Under the pieces are notes generated by a model that did no database searches, was not told the origin of the DNA, and was given only the letters and a program-made list of their open reading frames with translations. Shown here one piece after another: positions 1 through 6,251 of a DNA stretch of 7,591 nt; the stretch's first letter is position 1; each line of letters begins with the position of its first letter. Origin of the DNA: Candidatus Methanofilum arcanum (GTDB taxonomy: Archaea > Halobacteriota > Methanomicrobia > Methanomicrobiales > Methanospirillaceae); assembly GCA_031285085.1 (NCBI GenBank), contig JAITWW010000025.1:1-7591 (forward strand), in the 5' to 3' direction. The translations under genes were made by a program, and so were the position numbers.

Positions 1-13
1 TCTTATTTTTCAT
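1..13 (-). CDS. Possible start of a further gene in the cofH operon (4 codons visible)
   Basis: On the minus strand an ATG at 13-11 lies 1 nt after the cofH stop codon (TAA at 17-15) and opens Met-Lys-Asn-Lys before the window ends. Such tight spacing is typical of an operon partner, and other F420 genes often sit beside cofH, so cofG or a related gene would be a natural guess. That identity is inference only, because four codons carry no family information. A purine-rich stretch at the end of cofH could act as its ribosome binding site. The ATG could also be a chance occurrence. Confidence 0.25.
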
Positions 14-14
14 A

Positions 15-1097
15 TTACCCAATTATCTCATAAAACGTTGTTCGCTCCTTTAGAGTACGGCCAAGATCATTCACAATATATTCCATCTCATCAGGCTCCA
101 TACACCATGCCACTCCCCCTGCATCCTCTGTGACAGCATCTTGATACATCGTTCCTGAAAGATCATCAGCACCAGCACAAAGTGCAGCCTGTGCCATTTT
201 TGGCCCGAGCTTTGGTAATGAAACCTGGATATGATCAAAATTATCAAGGAAAAGACGAGATACTGCTGTCATTAACAGATCCTCTGATGCAGTTGGGCCA
301 AATGAAATAAGTCCCTTTTTATGTAGGGGTGTATGCTCGTGAATGAATGGAAGAAGTACCATCTCGGTAAATCCTCCTGTATCATCTTGAATACGTCGAA
401 TAACCTCTAAATGAGTGATACGGTCGCGTACACTCTCTACAGACCCGTACATAATTGTCGCTGATGAGCGAAAACCCTCTTCATGAGCAATGCGAATAAT
501 CTCTTCCCACTTCGATGAAGATACTTTTGAGGGACAGATAACTGAGCGAACCTCATCTACTAATATCTCTGCACCCGTTCCCTGGAGACTTGATAGGCCT
601 GCCTTTTGCATCGCTATGAACACATCATGAGGTGAGACATTACTCTGTGTTGCAGCCCAATTAATCTCATCTGGAGAAAAACCATGGATATGCACTCCTG
701 GAAGCACCTCACGGCAGGTATGTAATAACTCAAGATAATCATTGAGATCAAACTCGGGGTTTACTCCAGATAGTAAGCATATCTCGGTAACATGACGTTT
801 TTCTGCAGCTGCAAGCTGCTCTTTAATCTGATCTACTGTGAAGATATATGCATCTTCGTCGTTTGCTCTCCTTCCAAATCCACAAAAACCACAGAGATTT
901 TTACAGATATTTGTGATGTGAATATTATTATTTCTAACAAATGTAACAATATCTCCAACTTTTTCTTCTCGAATAGCATCAGCAGCAGCATATACCAAAT
1001 GAGCATCGCGACCTCTTGCATTCATAAGATGAACTGCATCCTCTGGTTGTAATCGGTTGCCCGCATGAATGTCAGCAAGGATTGTTGATATTTTCAT
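15..1097 (-). CDS. cofH: FO synthase subunit 2, CofH (radical SAM 5-amino-6-(D-ribitylamino)uracil--L-tyrosine 4-hydroxyphenyl transferase)
   Basis: A 360-residue cytoplasmic radical SAM enzyme. CofH couples a tyrosine-derived 4-hydroxybenzyl radical to 5-amino-6-(D-ribitylamino)uracil, and CofG then closes the product to FO, the chromophore of coenzyme F420. The [4Fe-4S]-binding motif is CKNLCGFC (Cys65, Cys69, Cys72), in the family setting NNNIHITNICKNLCGFCGF. Other CofH-like blocks are HGFSPDEI (138-145), QGTGAEIL followed by DEVR, SATIMYG, and a C-terminal KLGPKMAQAAL...AGADDLSGT region. Length is normal for the family. The start has a GGGAT ribosome binding site 7 nt upstream. It follows the signal peptidase gene by 27 nt on the same strand, so the two are probably cotranscribed. 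The related menaquinone enzymes MqnC and MqnE share the fold, but the motifs and the methanogen-like context favour CofH. Some methanogens carry two CofH paralogues; I cannot tell which this would be. Confidence 0.88.
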   Translation of the reverse strand: MKISTILADIHAGNRLQPEDAVHLMNARGRDAHLVYAAADAIREEKVGDIVTFVRNNNIHITNICKNLCGFCGFGRRANDEDAYIFTVDQIKEQLAAAEKRHVTEICLLSGVNPEFDLNDYLELLHTCREVLPGVHIHGFSPDEINWAATQSNVSPHDVFIAMQKAGLSSLQGTGAEILVDEVRSVICPSKVSSSKWEEIIRIAHEEGFRSSATIMYGSVESVRDRITHLEVIRRIQDDTGGFTEMVLLPFIHEHTPLHKKGLISFGPTASEDLLMTAVSRLFLDNFDHIQVSLPKLGPKMAQAALCAGADDLSGTMYQDAVTEDAGGVAWCMEPDEMEYIVNDLGRTLKERTTFYEIIG

Positions 1098-1124
1098 ATT
1101 ATGTATCCCTTTTATTTTTTAAAT

Positions 1125-1832
1125 CTATTTTTTCTCTTTTTCTTTTGATTTCTTGTTAGGGCTCTCTTTTTTTGTTTTTGAACGTACATACAGCTCTTGC
1201 ACTACCATAAGCAATATCAGGATAACAATAACTTCTTTTAGATGGAGAGGAAGATAACCAACATAAGGGACCTTTGCATATGCCTTTCCTACAATCCACT
1301 GTTTTTCAACAGGTAAAATTGGAGATCCAAGACCGCGATAGTTTTCCCATCCAACTTGGTCTTCAATTGGATTATTATCACCTTTTGTAATATACCCTGC
1401 ATTTTGAGCTATGTACTCAACCGCTCTTGTACCACTATAAAATGTATGCTCTTCTCCCCCTTCAGTCCAATAGAGTGCACGATGAATTATTGGGTGCAGC
1501 TTTTTATCTCCATTTGGACGATAAATGATGACATCTCCAGGAAGACCAAACTTTTCATAGCCAGTTTGTTCGCCTTCCGCATAGGATTGAAGTGCTCCAA
1601 ATCGGTCATAAGCAACAACTACTACCAGATCTCCAACATTCATATGTGGAACCATGCTTTCTGATTCAATCGTCACAATCGCGGGCCACGTGCCACATAT
1701 GAGATATAATATCGCAACAATAAGCGCAACAGTCCCAAGTACATATGAGATCTCACGAGCGTACACAATTTTTGTATCTTCACTTGTTTGAAATGTGTGT
1801 ATCAGATCTTTGAAGGATTTTTTGGACGCCAT
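1125..1832 (-). CDS. Signal peptidase I, archaeal/ER (Sec11-like) type
   Basis: A 235-residue membrane serine protease that removes signal peptides from exported proteins, with its active site outside the cytoplasmic membrane. A cytoplasmic N-terminus of about 29 residues precedes a membrane segment at about 30-55. The nucleophile lies in ESESMVP (Ser59, followed by Met60), then NVGDLVVV. The block GDVIIYRPNG...HPIIHR carries His117, which replaces the bacterial catalytic Lys in archaeal and eukaryotic enzymes. The acidic GDNN box is at 151-154, with a further Asp at 158. A second membrane segment (about 199-215) is followed by a lysine-rich tail of about 20 residues, probably cytosolic. The start ATG has only a weak ribosome binding site but lies just below a TATA-like element, so the leader may be very short. 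It is the first gene of the leftward unit with cofH. Family identification is firm; which exported proteins it serves is not shown. Confidence 0.9.
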   Translation of the reverse strand: MASKKSFKDLIHTFQTSEDTKIVYAREISYVLGTVALIVAILYLICGTWPAIVTIESESMVPHMNVGDLVVVVAYDRFGALQSYAEGEQTGYEKFGLPGDVIIYRPNGDKKLHPIIHRALYWTEGGEEHTFYSGTRAVEYIAQNAGYITKGDNNPIEDQVGWENYRGLGSPILPVEKQWIVGKAYAKVPYVGYLPLHLKEVIVILILLMVVQELYVRSKTKKESPNKKSKEKEKK

Positions 1833-1837
1833 TTTAC

Positions 1838-1875
1838 CATGTACTTTGTGGTACTCTCTCTATTTAGTATAGTAT
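1838..1875 (-). promoter_or_regulatory. Candidate promoter for the signal peptidase-cofH unit
   Basis: On the minus strand the AT-rich stretch TATACTAAATA ends at 1861, centred about 33 nt upstream of the signal peptidase ATG (1832). Archaeal TATA boxes lie about 26 nt before the transcription start, so this would start RNA near 1839 and give a leader of only several nt. That fits the weak ribosome binding site. Assigned by position and composition only. Confidence 0.35.
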
Positions 1876-1985
1876 GATAAAATGCAACTCTTCAAGATCG
1901 TTTCTCTGCTTCCTACCACTACAGCTCTAGCTAATACTGTACAAAAAGAATAGAACCTACCGTACCGTCTGTTCGTGATGATAGC

Positions 1986-2069
1986 ATGACATTTCTCCTT
2001 TTTGGTACATTGTTAATCCTAGTTAGCGCTGTAGTGCTACTCAGCATTCCCTCCTTGCACAGCATTTAG
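1986..2069 (+). CDS. Possible 27-residue hydrophobic peptide, or the N-terminal scrap of a decayed membrane protein
   Basis: ATG at 1986 opens MTFLLFGTLLILVSA and continues hydrophobic to a TAG at 2067-2069, enough for one membrane span. GTGATGAT at 1975-1982, just upstream, resembles an archaeal ribosome binding site. No family is recognised. It may be a genuine small membrane peptide, or the first transmembrane helix of the same gene whose remains follow. Downstream of the TAG the same frame stays open only in short pieces. Confidence 0.2.
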   Translation: MTFLLFGTLLILVSAVVLLSIPSLHSI

Positions 2070-2769
2070 TTACACTTGGAAATTTATGTACAAAAGTCAC
2101 GAGTCACATTCCAGTAATAAAAACAGCAGTTTCGAGCATTTTTTGAAGAAAAAAAATGATTGCTTCAGTTGAACACAAAGGTTGTGGCAAGCACAATGAA
2201 TACTGCTCCAATATGTAACGATAAAGATGTAAGCTCAAGCGAGCGTCTTGCTTTTGCTGGATACAAAGGATGGTTATGAATCTGCCTATAATATAGCCAA
2301 AGCATGGCCAAAACAACTATAACCCTTGATCTTCATTTTTTTGTGGCATGGTCAGTCTTTTGAAGTGCGGCATCCATGACAAATCAAATAGATGACCATA
2401 TTCATGCATATGAGTATGCGCTTATCTCTTGATCTTACACATCAATCTGTTCTCCTCATTCTCGGTTCACTCTACCTTGATCAAGGAACATTCCTGAAAG
2501 GATGAATAAAGGTGCTACTGAGTATGGAGCTTTGGACTAATGTGAATACGTCTTTCACCTTTGAACAGGCTGTTGCATTTGAGCCATCTGTTCTTGGAGA
2601 ATGTAGCGATCTGAACAGAGCTCATAAACAACTTGTCAATCTTTCATCATCACCATTTGGAACCTCTGCATTTTTTTGGCCTTGGTGCAGGCCTCTTATA
2701 CTTTTGAAAAAAATGTGTGATTATTGAGTTCATGCCTCCAAGAAAAGCGTGAATATGCTACATTACGAT

Positions 2770-2799
2770 TCACGAACCAACACCGAGCTATCACGAACC
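2770..2799 (+). repeat. Pair of direct repeats TCACGAACC, 21 bp apart, upstream of the DHH operon
   Basis: TCACGAACC occurs at 2770-2778 and again at 2791-2799, so the centres are 21 bp apart, about two helical turns. The second copy ends about 12 bp before the TATA-like element of the DHH gene. Spacing and position are those of a two-site binding element for an activator or repressor. The site also lies in the last reading frame of the putative pseudogene, where it could be coincidence. Confidence 0.35.
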
Positions 2800-2804
2800 T
2801 CAAT

Positions 2805-2818
2805 AGAAACTTTATTTG
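2805..2818 (+). promoter_or_regulatory. Candidate BRE/TATA element of the DHH-PUA-NAC-TrmI operon
   Basis: The stretch AGAAACTTTATTTG has a purine-rich BRE-like half followed by TTTATTTG. Its TATA part is centred about 25 nt upstream of the ATG at 2840, so transcription would start at or next to that codon and the mRNA would be nearly leaderless. This supports choosing 2840 as the start over the TTG at 2816 or ATG at 2819, which would lie inside or next to the TATA element. Inference from spacing. Confidence 0.4.
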
Positions 2819-2839
2819 ATGAGGTGCAATAGGTTATCA

Positions 2840-4243
2840 ATGAGGCAAACATGCCCGGATGCTGATCTCGCTGCTGCATCAGAAGTAATCCAGGCTTCAG
2901 ATGCAGTTACTATTATCTCGCATATTGACGCGGATGGTATCACCAGTGAATCTATCTTATCACAAGCTATCTCCCGCCTTGAAATTCCCGTGAAAACAGC
3001 GTTTATTCGCCAGCTTGATCCACTTACTCTTCACCAGATCCCTCAAGATGACTCATTGAAAATCTTTTCAGATCTTGGATCAGGACAACAGGTACTGATT
3101 GAGCAACTTGGATTTGCAAGTGATCAAGTTGTCATTGTGGATCACCATGTTAGCCAGCCAAGTGAATCTGAATACCTTGAAGTAAATAGCCTGAAATATG
3201 GAGAACATAAGACAAGTGCCGCTGGTATTGCCTATTTGATCTCAAAAGAACTTGACAGTGCAAACACAGATCTTGCCAAACTTGGCATTATTGGGAATGT
3301 TGGAGATATGATGGATCGTGAAGATCTGTGTTTTACTGGTCTTGCAAAAACCATCCTCGAAGACGCGATCAATTACGGAAATGTGGAAATATGGAAAAAG
3401 GATCTCAATATCTATGGGATATCTACTCGTCCTCTTCCAAATGCTCTTGCATACACTGATGATATTGATATCCCTGGAATATCAAATGATATCTCTGGTG
3501 CACAGCGGTTTCTTGAGCGCCTTGGTGTTGTTTCACCTCATGGCAAAGCCTGGCCAGTATGGCAGGATCTTTCCTTTGAACAGAAACAAAGCATAACTTC
3601 TGCACTCGTTGAACATGTGATAGCACATAATCGCTCAGCAGAACGAATGTTTATTGATCATTACCTTTTCTTGGATGAACGCCGTGAATATGGCCCTCTT
3701 TTGAATGCCTCGGAGTATGCAACACTCCTGAACTCCTGCGGAAGATGGAGCAAACCTGCTCTTGGAAGTGCAATTTGTAGAGGAGATCGTGGTACTTCTT
3801 ATCTGGAAGCAGATATCATGCTCCGTAACCATCGTGCAAAGATTCGTGAGGTTCTTGAGTATATTACAGATAAGGGTGTCTCAGAGTACTCGCACATGCT
3901 GTTTATCCATGTTGGATCCCTTTTTCCAGATACTATTGTTGGCATTGGATCTGGTATAGCCTTATCACGTTTGAATCCAAAAAAACCGATTCTTATTATG
4001 TGTGAGGACTCAATGGATGAAACGGTGACTAAGGTTTCCATGCGTACAAAGCCAGATGTTATTAAATCAGGTGTTGATCTCCAGGCTGCTCTCTCTATGG
4101 TTGCAGAGAAATATGGAGGTTCTGGCGGGGGGCATAAGATTGCAGCAGGAGCATTTATTCCAAAAGAGGTAGAACAGGAGTTTGTCGAAGATGTCAACCG
4201 GGTACTTGCAGAGCAGTTTGGAACGAGTGAGAACAATAGCTGA
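2840..4243 (+). CDS. DHH/DHHA1-family phosphoesterase, archaeal RecJ-like (GAN-type) nuclease
   Basis: A 467-residue protein if started at ATG 2840; in-frame TTG 2816 and ATG 2819 are alternatives. All DHH-family metal-binding motifs are present: SHIDADG (Asp30, Asp32), FSDLG (Asp78), VDHH (101-103) and NVGDMMD (Asp156). Near the C-terminus, GGSGGGHKIAAGA (GGGH at about 429-432) is the DHHA1 substrate-binding motif. Length and order match the archaeal RecJ homologues that act as exonucleases on single-stranded DNA or RNA. The best characterised, GAN of Thermococcus kodakarensis, binds the GINS replication complex and is of similar size. Role at the replication fork or in RNA turnover is therefore likely but not proven. 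The C-terminal end overlaps the PUA gene, so it heads a cotranscribed unit. A purine-rich GAGGTG at 2821-2826 lies 13 nt before the start, which is too far for an ideal ribosome binding site. Confidence 0.88.
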   Translation: MRQTCPDADLAAASEVIQASDAVTIISHIDADGITSESILSQAISRLEIPVKTAFIRQLDPLTLHQIPQDDSLKIFSDLGSGQQVLIEQLGFASDQVVIVDHHVSQPSESEYLEVNSLKYGEHKTSAAGIAYLISKELDSANTDLAKLGIIGNVGDMMDREDLCFTGLAKTILEDAINYGNVEIWKKDLNIYGISTRPLPNALAYTDDIDIPGISNDISGAQRFLERLGVVSPHGKAWPVWQDLSFEQKQSITSALVEHVIAHNRSAERMFIDHYLFLDERREYGPLLNASEYATLLNSCGRWSKPALGSAICRGDRGTSYLEADIMLRNHRAKIREVLEYITDKGVSEYSHMLFIHVGSLFPDTIVGIGSGIALSRLNPKKPILIMCEDSMDETVTKVSMRTKPDVIKSGVDLQAALSMVAEKYGGSGGGHKIAAGAFIPKEVEQEFVEDVNRVLAEQFGTSENNS

Positions 4244-4676
4244 TTTTCAGTTTTTTATGGGAGCAGGTTTGTGGCTCTTTCCCGATGAATGCACATTTAT
4301 TCTATCCAGACGTGGAGGTGTTCGCCAGGTTTTGCTTGATACACAGCGTCTTGCGACACTTCGTGCTCATGATGGTCGTTTGACTCTTGGGCTTGCTGGA
4401 TGCAGGAGACTCTATGAAGCTACCTCTGCGCCATCATTTCGTGTTGTTGTGCAGCAAGATGTTGCTTCTTTTATTGCAGACGGAAAAAATGTCTTTGCAA
4501 AGCATGTTATCAGCGCTGACACCTCCCTTTTAGCAGGTGATGAAGTAATAGTGGTTGATGAGGATGGAGATCTGCTTGGCATTGGCATGGCACATCTGTG
4601 TGGGCATGAGATGCTTGCATTTATGTATGGCGCTGCTGTACAAATGAGGAAAGGAGTACATCAGGATCTTTCTTGA
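4227..4676 (+). CDS. Archaeal PUA-domain RNA-binding protein
   Basis: A 149-residue protein with a pre-PUA domain resembling the C-terminal part of archaeosine tRNA-guanine transglycosylase (about residues 1-70), followed by a PUA RNA-binding domain (about 71-149). The start is GTG 4227, chosen because the protein then begins MRTIADFQF, which corresponds to the R-x-IADYQFG opening I recall for this family; a TTG at 4218 is possible. The PUA domain shows FIADGKNVFAKHVI, LAGDEVIVVDEDG, then GIGMAHLCGHEMLAF and a terminal GAAVQMRKG. It overlaps the end of the nuclease gene by 17 nt, suggesting translational coupling. A 79-nt gap follows before NAC. The usual G after IADYQF is replaced here by F (FQFFMGAG). 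No catalytic domain is present, so it probably binds tRNA, rRNA or a modification complex; the exact target is not known to me. Confidence 0.82.
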   Translation: MRTIADFQFFMGAGLWLFPDECTFILSRRGGVRQVLLDTQRLATLRAHDGRLTLGLAGCRRLYEATSAPSFRVVVQQDVASFIADGKNVFAKHVISADTSLLAGDEVIVVDEDGDLLGIGMAHLCGHEMLAFMYGAAVQMRKGVHQDLS

Positions 4677-4746
4677 TGATAGTGTGGAATCTTCATTGCA
4701 TAGATGAAAAGATGAATAAAGAGATTATAGTAACAAATCAGGTGTA

Positions 4747-4750
4747 GGAG
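4747..4750 (+). promoter_or_regulatory. Ribosome binding site of NAC
   Basis: GGAG lies 5 nt before ATG 4756 and is the clearest Shine-Dalgarno match in the operon. It fixes the NAC start and shows that NAC can be translated independently of the PUA gene, which ends 79 nt upstream. Confidence 0.65.
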
Positions 4751-4755
4751 ATAGT

Positions 4756-5094
4756 ATGATTCCTGGAATGAATCCACGTAAAATGAAGCAAATGATGAAA
4801 CAACTCGGTATGGATATAACCCCTATTGAGAATGTCGAAGAGATCATTGTGAAAACTGCATTAGGAAATTATGTATTTCCTGCAGGGACCGAAATTGCAA
4901 AGATGCGCATGCAGGGTGCTGTTACCTATCAGATATCAGGTGAACCTGAGTTTATCGCTGCACCACCTTCTATTCCAGATGAAGACATAGCTCTTGTTGC
5001 TGAACAGACTGGTACGTCTCCTGAGGCGGCACGAGCTGCATTGATTGAAGCATCAGGAGATATCGCTCAGGCGATTCTGTCATTGAATGATTGA
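4756..5094 (+). CDS. nac: Nascent polypeptide-associated complex protein (archaeal alpha-NAC)
   Basis: A 112-residue ribosome-associated chaperone that contacts emerging nascent chains; the archaeal protein works as a homodimer. It opens MIPGMNPRKMKQMMKQLGM, a basic methionine-rich segment typical of archaeal NAC and thought to mediate ribosome contact. The NAC beta-barrel domain covers about 20-66 (ENVEEIIVKTALGNYVF, then MQGAVTYQISGEPEF). A UBA domain follows at about 73-111 (IPDEDIALVAEQTG, then ARAALIEASGDIAQAIL). Length is usual for the family. It has its own strong ribosome binding site and overlaps the next gene by 8 nt, so it is translated in step with the tRNA methyltransferase. Confidence 0.95.
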   Translation: MIPGMNPRKMKQMMKQLGMDITPIENVEEIIVKTALGNYVFPAGTEIAKMRMQGAVTYQISGEPEFIAAPPSIPDEDIALVAEQTGTSPEAARAALIEASGDIAQAILSLND

Positions 5095-5812
5095 GATTGG
5101 AGATCGTATCTTACTTTCCAATTCAGAACGTTCCTTTTTTGCACATGTTGGAGCTGGAACTCTTTCTACTGATTTTGGAATAATCGATCTGGATGCTCTG
5201 GTAGGAAGTAATCCAGGAGATCAGGTTTTTACTCCATCAGGAGATGTATTTATAGTGCATCTTCCCCGCCCAACTGATTTCTTCGGAACAGCAAAGCGTT
5301 CTGGTGCTCCTATGCTTCCTCGTGACATTGGCCTTGTTATTGGGCTAACTGGTATGAATCGGAGAGATCGTGTGTTGGATGCAGGAACTGGAACTGGAAT
5401 CTGTGCATTTTTCTTCTCAGGTATTGCAGCATCAGTTGTATCATATGAACGAAGGCATGAGTTTCATGAACGAGCGTGCACAAATCTCAAGGAAGCTGGT
5501 GCAACAAATATAGAACTGATATGCGGTGATGTACGCGAAGCATCTGGTTTTTTTGAGGTCGTACACCTTGATCTGTTGCTTGAACCATCTCATATTATAC
5601 ATGCCCATTCTGTGCTGACTCCTGGAGGGTTTCTTGCAGGATACACGCCTTTTATTGAACAGATGGGAATGTTATATGATACTGCATCTGAGCTCTTTTC
5701 AGAGGTGACCTCCTATGAATGCATCGTACGGGAAATGGATCGGAGCGAACGTGGAACTCGTCCATCAACCCGTGTTGGTCATAGCGGCTTTATTACAATT
5801 GCACGAAAATAA
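5087..5812 (+). CDS. trmI: tRNA (adenine-N1)-methyltransferase, TrmI family
   Basis: A 241-residue SAM-dependent methyltransferase. Family members methylate N1 of A58, and in some archaea also A57, in the tRNA T-loop, usually as a homotetramer. The N-terminal beta-barrel (about 1-65) has the family pattern GDRILL...TDFGIIDLDALVGSNPGD. The SAM-binding motif I is VLDAGTGTG (96-104), followed by an acidic residue in SYERR (Glu121), GDVRE (147-151) and a motif IV-like LDLLLEP (161-167). The C-terminus ends with RPSTRVGHSGFITIARK, matching the RP...GH(T/S)GF block of TrmI. The start ATG lies within the end of NAC (8-nt overlap). It is the last gene of the operon, with AT-rich sequence and a short T-run about 25 nt downstream. 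Motif IV is usually DLPEPW or similar; here Leu takes the place of the first Pro and Ser follows EP. Confidence 0.88.
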   Translation: MIEIGDRILLSNSERSFFAHVGAGTLSTDFGIIDLDALVGSNPGDQVFTPSGDVFIVHLPRPTDFFGTAKRSGAPMLPRDIGLVIGLTGMNRRDRVLDAGTGTGICAFFFSGIAASVVSYERRHEFHERACTNLKEAGATNIELICGDVREASGFFEVVHLDLLLEPSHIIHAHSVLTPGGFLAGYTPFIEQMGMLYDTASELFSEVTSYECIVREMDRSERGTRPSTRVGHSGFITIARK

Positions 5813-6014
5813 TATGAATCCATTGACCTTTGCATATTTTTATCTGAAACCTGATCGCAACCCTTATCTCATCTCTCATACGATTAAAAAATGAATTATG
5901 ATTACCTGCGATGGGTGGGGATTCAGATATACGCGTCATAATTTGTAAATAATCGCTTGATGTGTGCTTTTTGCAAAAGTAGATGAATGAGGGTACTCAT
6001 CAGCGTTGTTATTT
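5813..6014 (+). promoter_or_regulatory. Spacer with weak terminator and candidate promoter for the secreted-protein genes
   Basis: A five-T run (5837-5841) soon after the TrmI stop could end the upstream transcript. TATA-like stretches occur at about 5884-5890 (ATTAAAAAATG) and 5942-5953 (TTTGTAAATAATC); the second would start RNA near 5975 and leave a leader of about 50 nt. Within that leader region are a 10-bp palindrome TTTTGCAAAA (5969-5978) and a 5-bp hairpin ATGAG-GGTA-CTCAT (5987-6000). None of these is diagnostic; promoter choice is uncertain. Confidence 0.25.
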
Positions 6015-6020
6015 GGGGGA
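6015..6020 (+). promoter_or_regulatory. Ribosome binding site of the 72-codon secreted ORF
   Basis: GGGGGA ends 6 nt before ATG 6027. This, together with the classic Lys-then-hydrophobic start that follows, supports 6027 over the in-frame TTG at 6006. Confidence 0.55.
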
Positions 6021-6026
6021 TGTACT

Positions 6027-6245
6027 ATGGGATTAAAACAAATAGGCATAGTGGTGGCTCTCATCCTATGCTGCGCACTTGTATTGCCAGGAGCAGCTGC
6101 AATGATTGATCTCAGTCCAAAGCGGCTGTACACTGGAGAAAAGGTCACAGCGGTGTTTGATGGAACTGCTGTTCCTGTTTCTTTAAATTCAGAGTTTTTT
6201 ATTAGTGGTGCTAGTTTGAGCACTATATATTATTATAGGGGGTGA
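6027..6245 (+). CDS. Short secreted protein (72 aa), probably a truncated family member
   Basis: The protein begins MGLKQIGIVVALILC and continues to LPGAAA, a standard signal peptide with a likely cleavage site near residue 25. The mature part is only about 47 residues: IDLSPKRLYTGEKVTAVFDG, then VPVSLNSEFFISGASL, ending in STIYYYRG and TGA. The mature start resembles the first strands of larger methanogen secreted proteins that open with a 'dLsP..v..Gd.vtv...G' beta-domain. That suggests the gene lost its 3' portion, although I found no continuation in another frame downstream. It has a strong ribosome binding site. Its TGA is embedded in the ribosome binding site of the PKD gene, which starts 6 nt later, so the pair is likely translationally coupled. 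No function can be assigned. Confidence 0.6.
   Translation: MGLKQIGIVVALILCCALVLPGAAAMIDLSPKRLYTGEKVTAVFDGTAVPVSLNSEFFISGASLSTIYYYRG
6238..6245 (+). promoter_or_regulatory. Ribosome binding site of the PKD protein, overlapping the upstream stop codon
   Basis: GGGGGTGA matches the archaeal anti-Shine-Dalgarno sequence closely and lies 6 nt before ATG 6252. Its last three bases are the TGA stop of the 72-codon ORF, so ribosomes finishing that ORF end directly at this start. Confidence 0.65.
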
Positions 6246-6251
6246 AGCATA

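Larger units (their letters stand above)
1833..2815. other. Gene-poor divergent interval with degenerate ORF fragments
   Basis: Nearly 1 kb separates the leftward signal peptidase unit from the rightward DHH operon. No intact ORF of convincing composition spans it. The left end (about 1840-1885) holds the signal peptidase promoter region. Positions 1986-2069 hold a 27-codon hydrophobic ORF. From about 2392 to the edge of the next gene, plus-strand fragments in successive frames look like the remains of one protein gene. The last 50 nt hold direct repeats and a TATA-like element. I saw no tRNA, no recognisable structured RNA and no transposase remnant. Short ORFs on both strands here have unconvincing composition. 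Confidence 0.6.
2392..2819 (+). pseudogene. Probable remnant of a membrane-protein gene, broken by a stop and frameshifts
   Basis: Three plus-strand segments read like pieces of one protein. From ATG 2392 the frame gives a hydrophobic stretch (HQSVLLILGSLYL), then an in-frame TGA at 2503-2505. The same frame then continues open from 2506 through FTFEQAVAFEPSVLGE and LNRAHKQLVNLSSSPFG. At the seven-T run 2671-2677 the sense moves to the next frame: with six Ts the reading would be TSAFFGLGAGLLYF, a plausible membrane helix. A third frame carries QEKREYATLRF and TNQHRAITNL and ends at TGA 2817-2819. I do not recognise the family. The alternative is that these are chance open stretches in non-coding DNA. 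A sequencing error at the T run could explain one shift but not the in-frame TGA or the second shift. Confidence 0.35.

Noticed and set aside
15..1097. Menaquinone (futalosine pathway) MqnC or MqnE instead of CofH.
   Set aside because: The motif set (HGFSPDEI, SATIMYG, KLGPKMAQ) and methanogen-like neighbours fit CofH better.
2024..2039. Hairpin TAGCGC-TGTA-GTGCTA as a possible structured RNA or terminator.
   Set aside because: Only six pairs including one G-U, no T-run after it, and it lies within the small hydrophobic ORF.
2104..2316. A 70-codon minus-strand ORF in the gene-poor interval.
   Set aside because: Composition is irregular (many Cys, Phe, Gln), no ribosome binding site is evident, and no family is recognised; probably chance.
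3799..4236. A 145-codon minus-strand ORF inside the DHH gene.
   Set aside because: It lies opposite conserved DHHA1-domain codons, and its Ser/Pro-rich composition is typical of antisense reading.
4670..4755. TGATGAT near the PUA stop as a C/D-box guide RNA in the 79-nt gap before NAC.
   Set aside because: The C-box-like sequence coincides with the stop codon, and I found no matching D box (CTGA) at a suitable distance.
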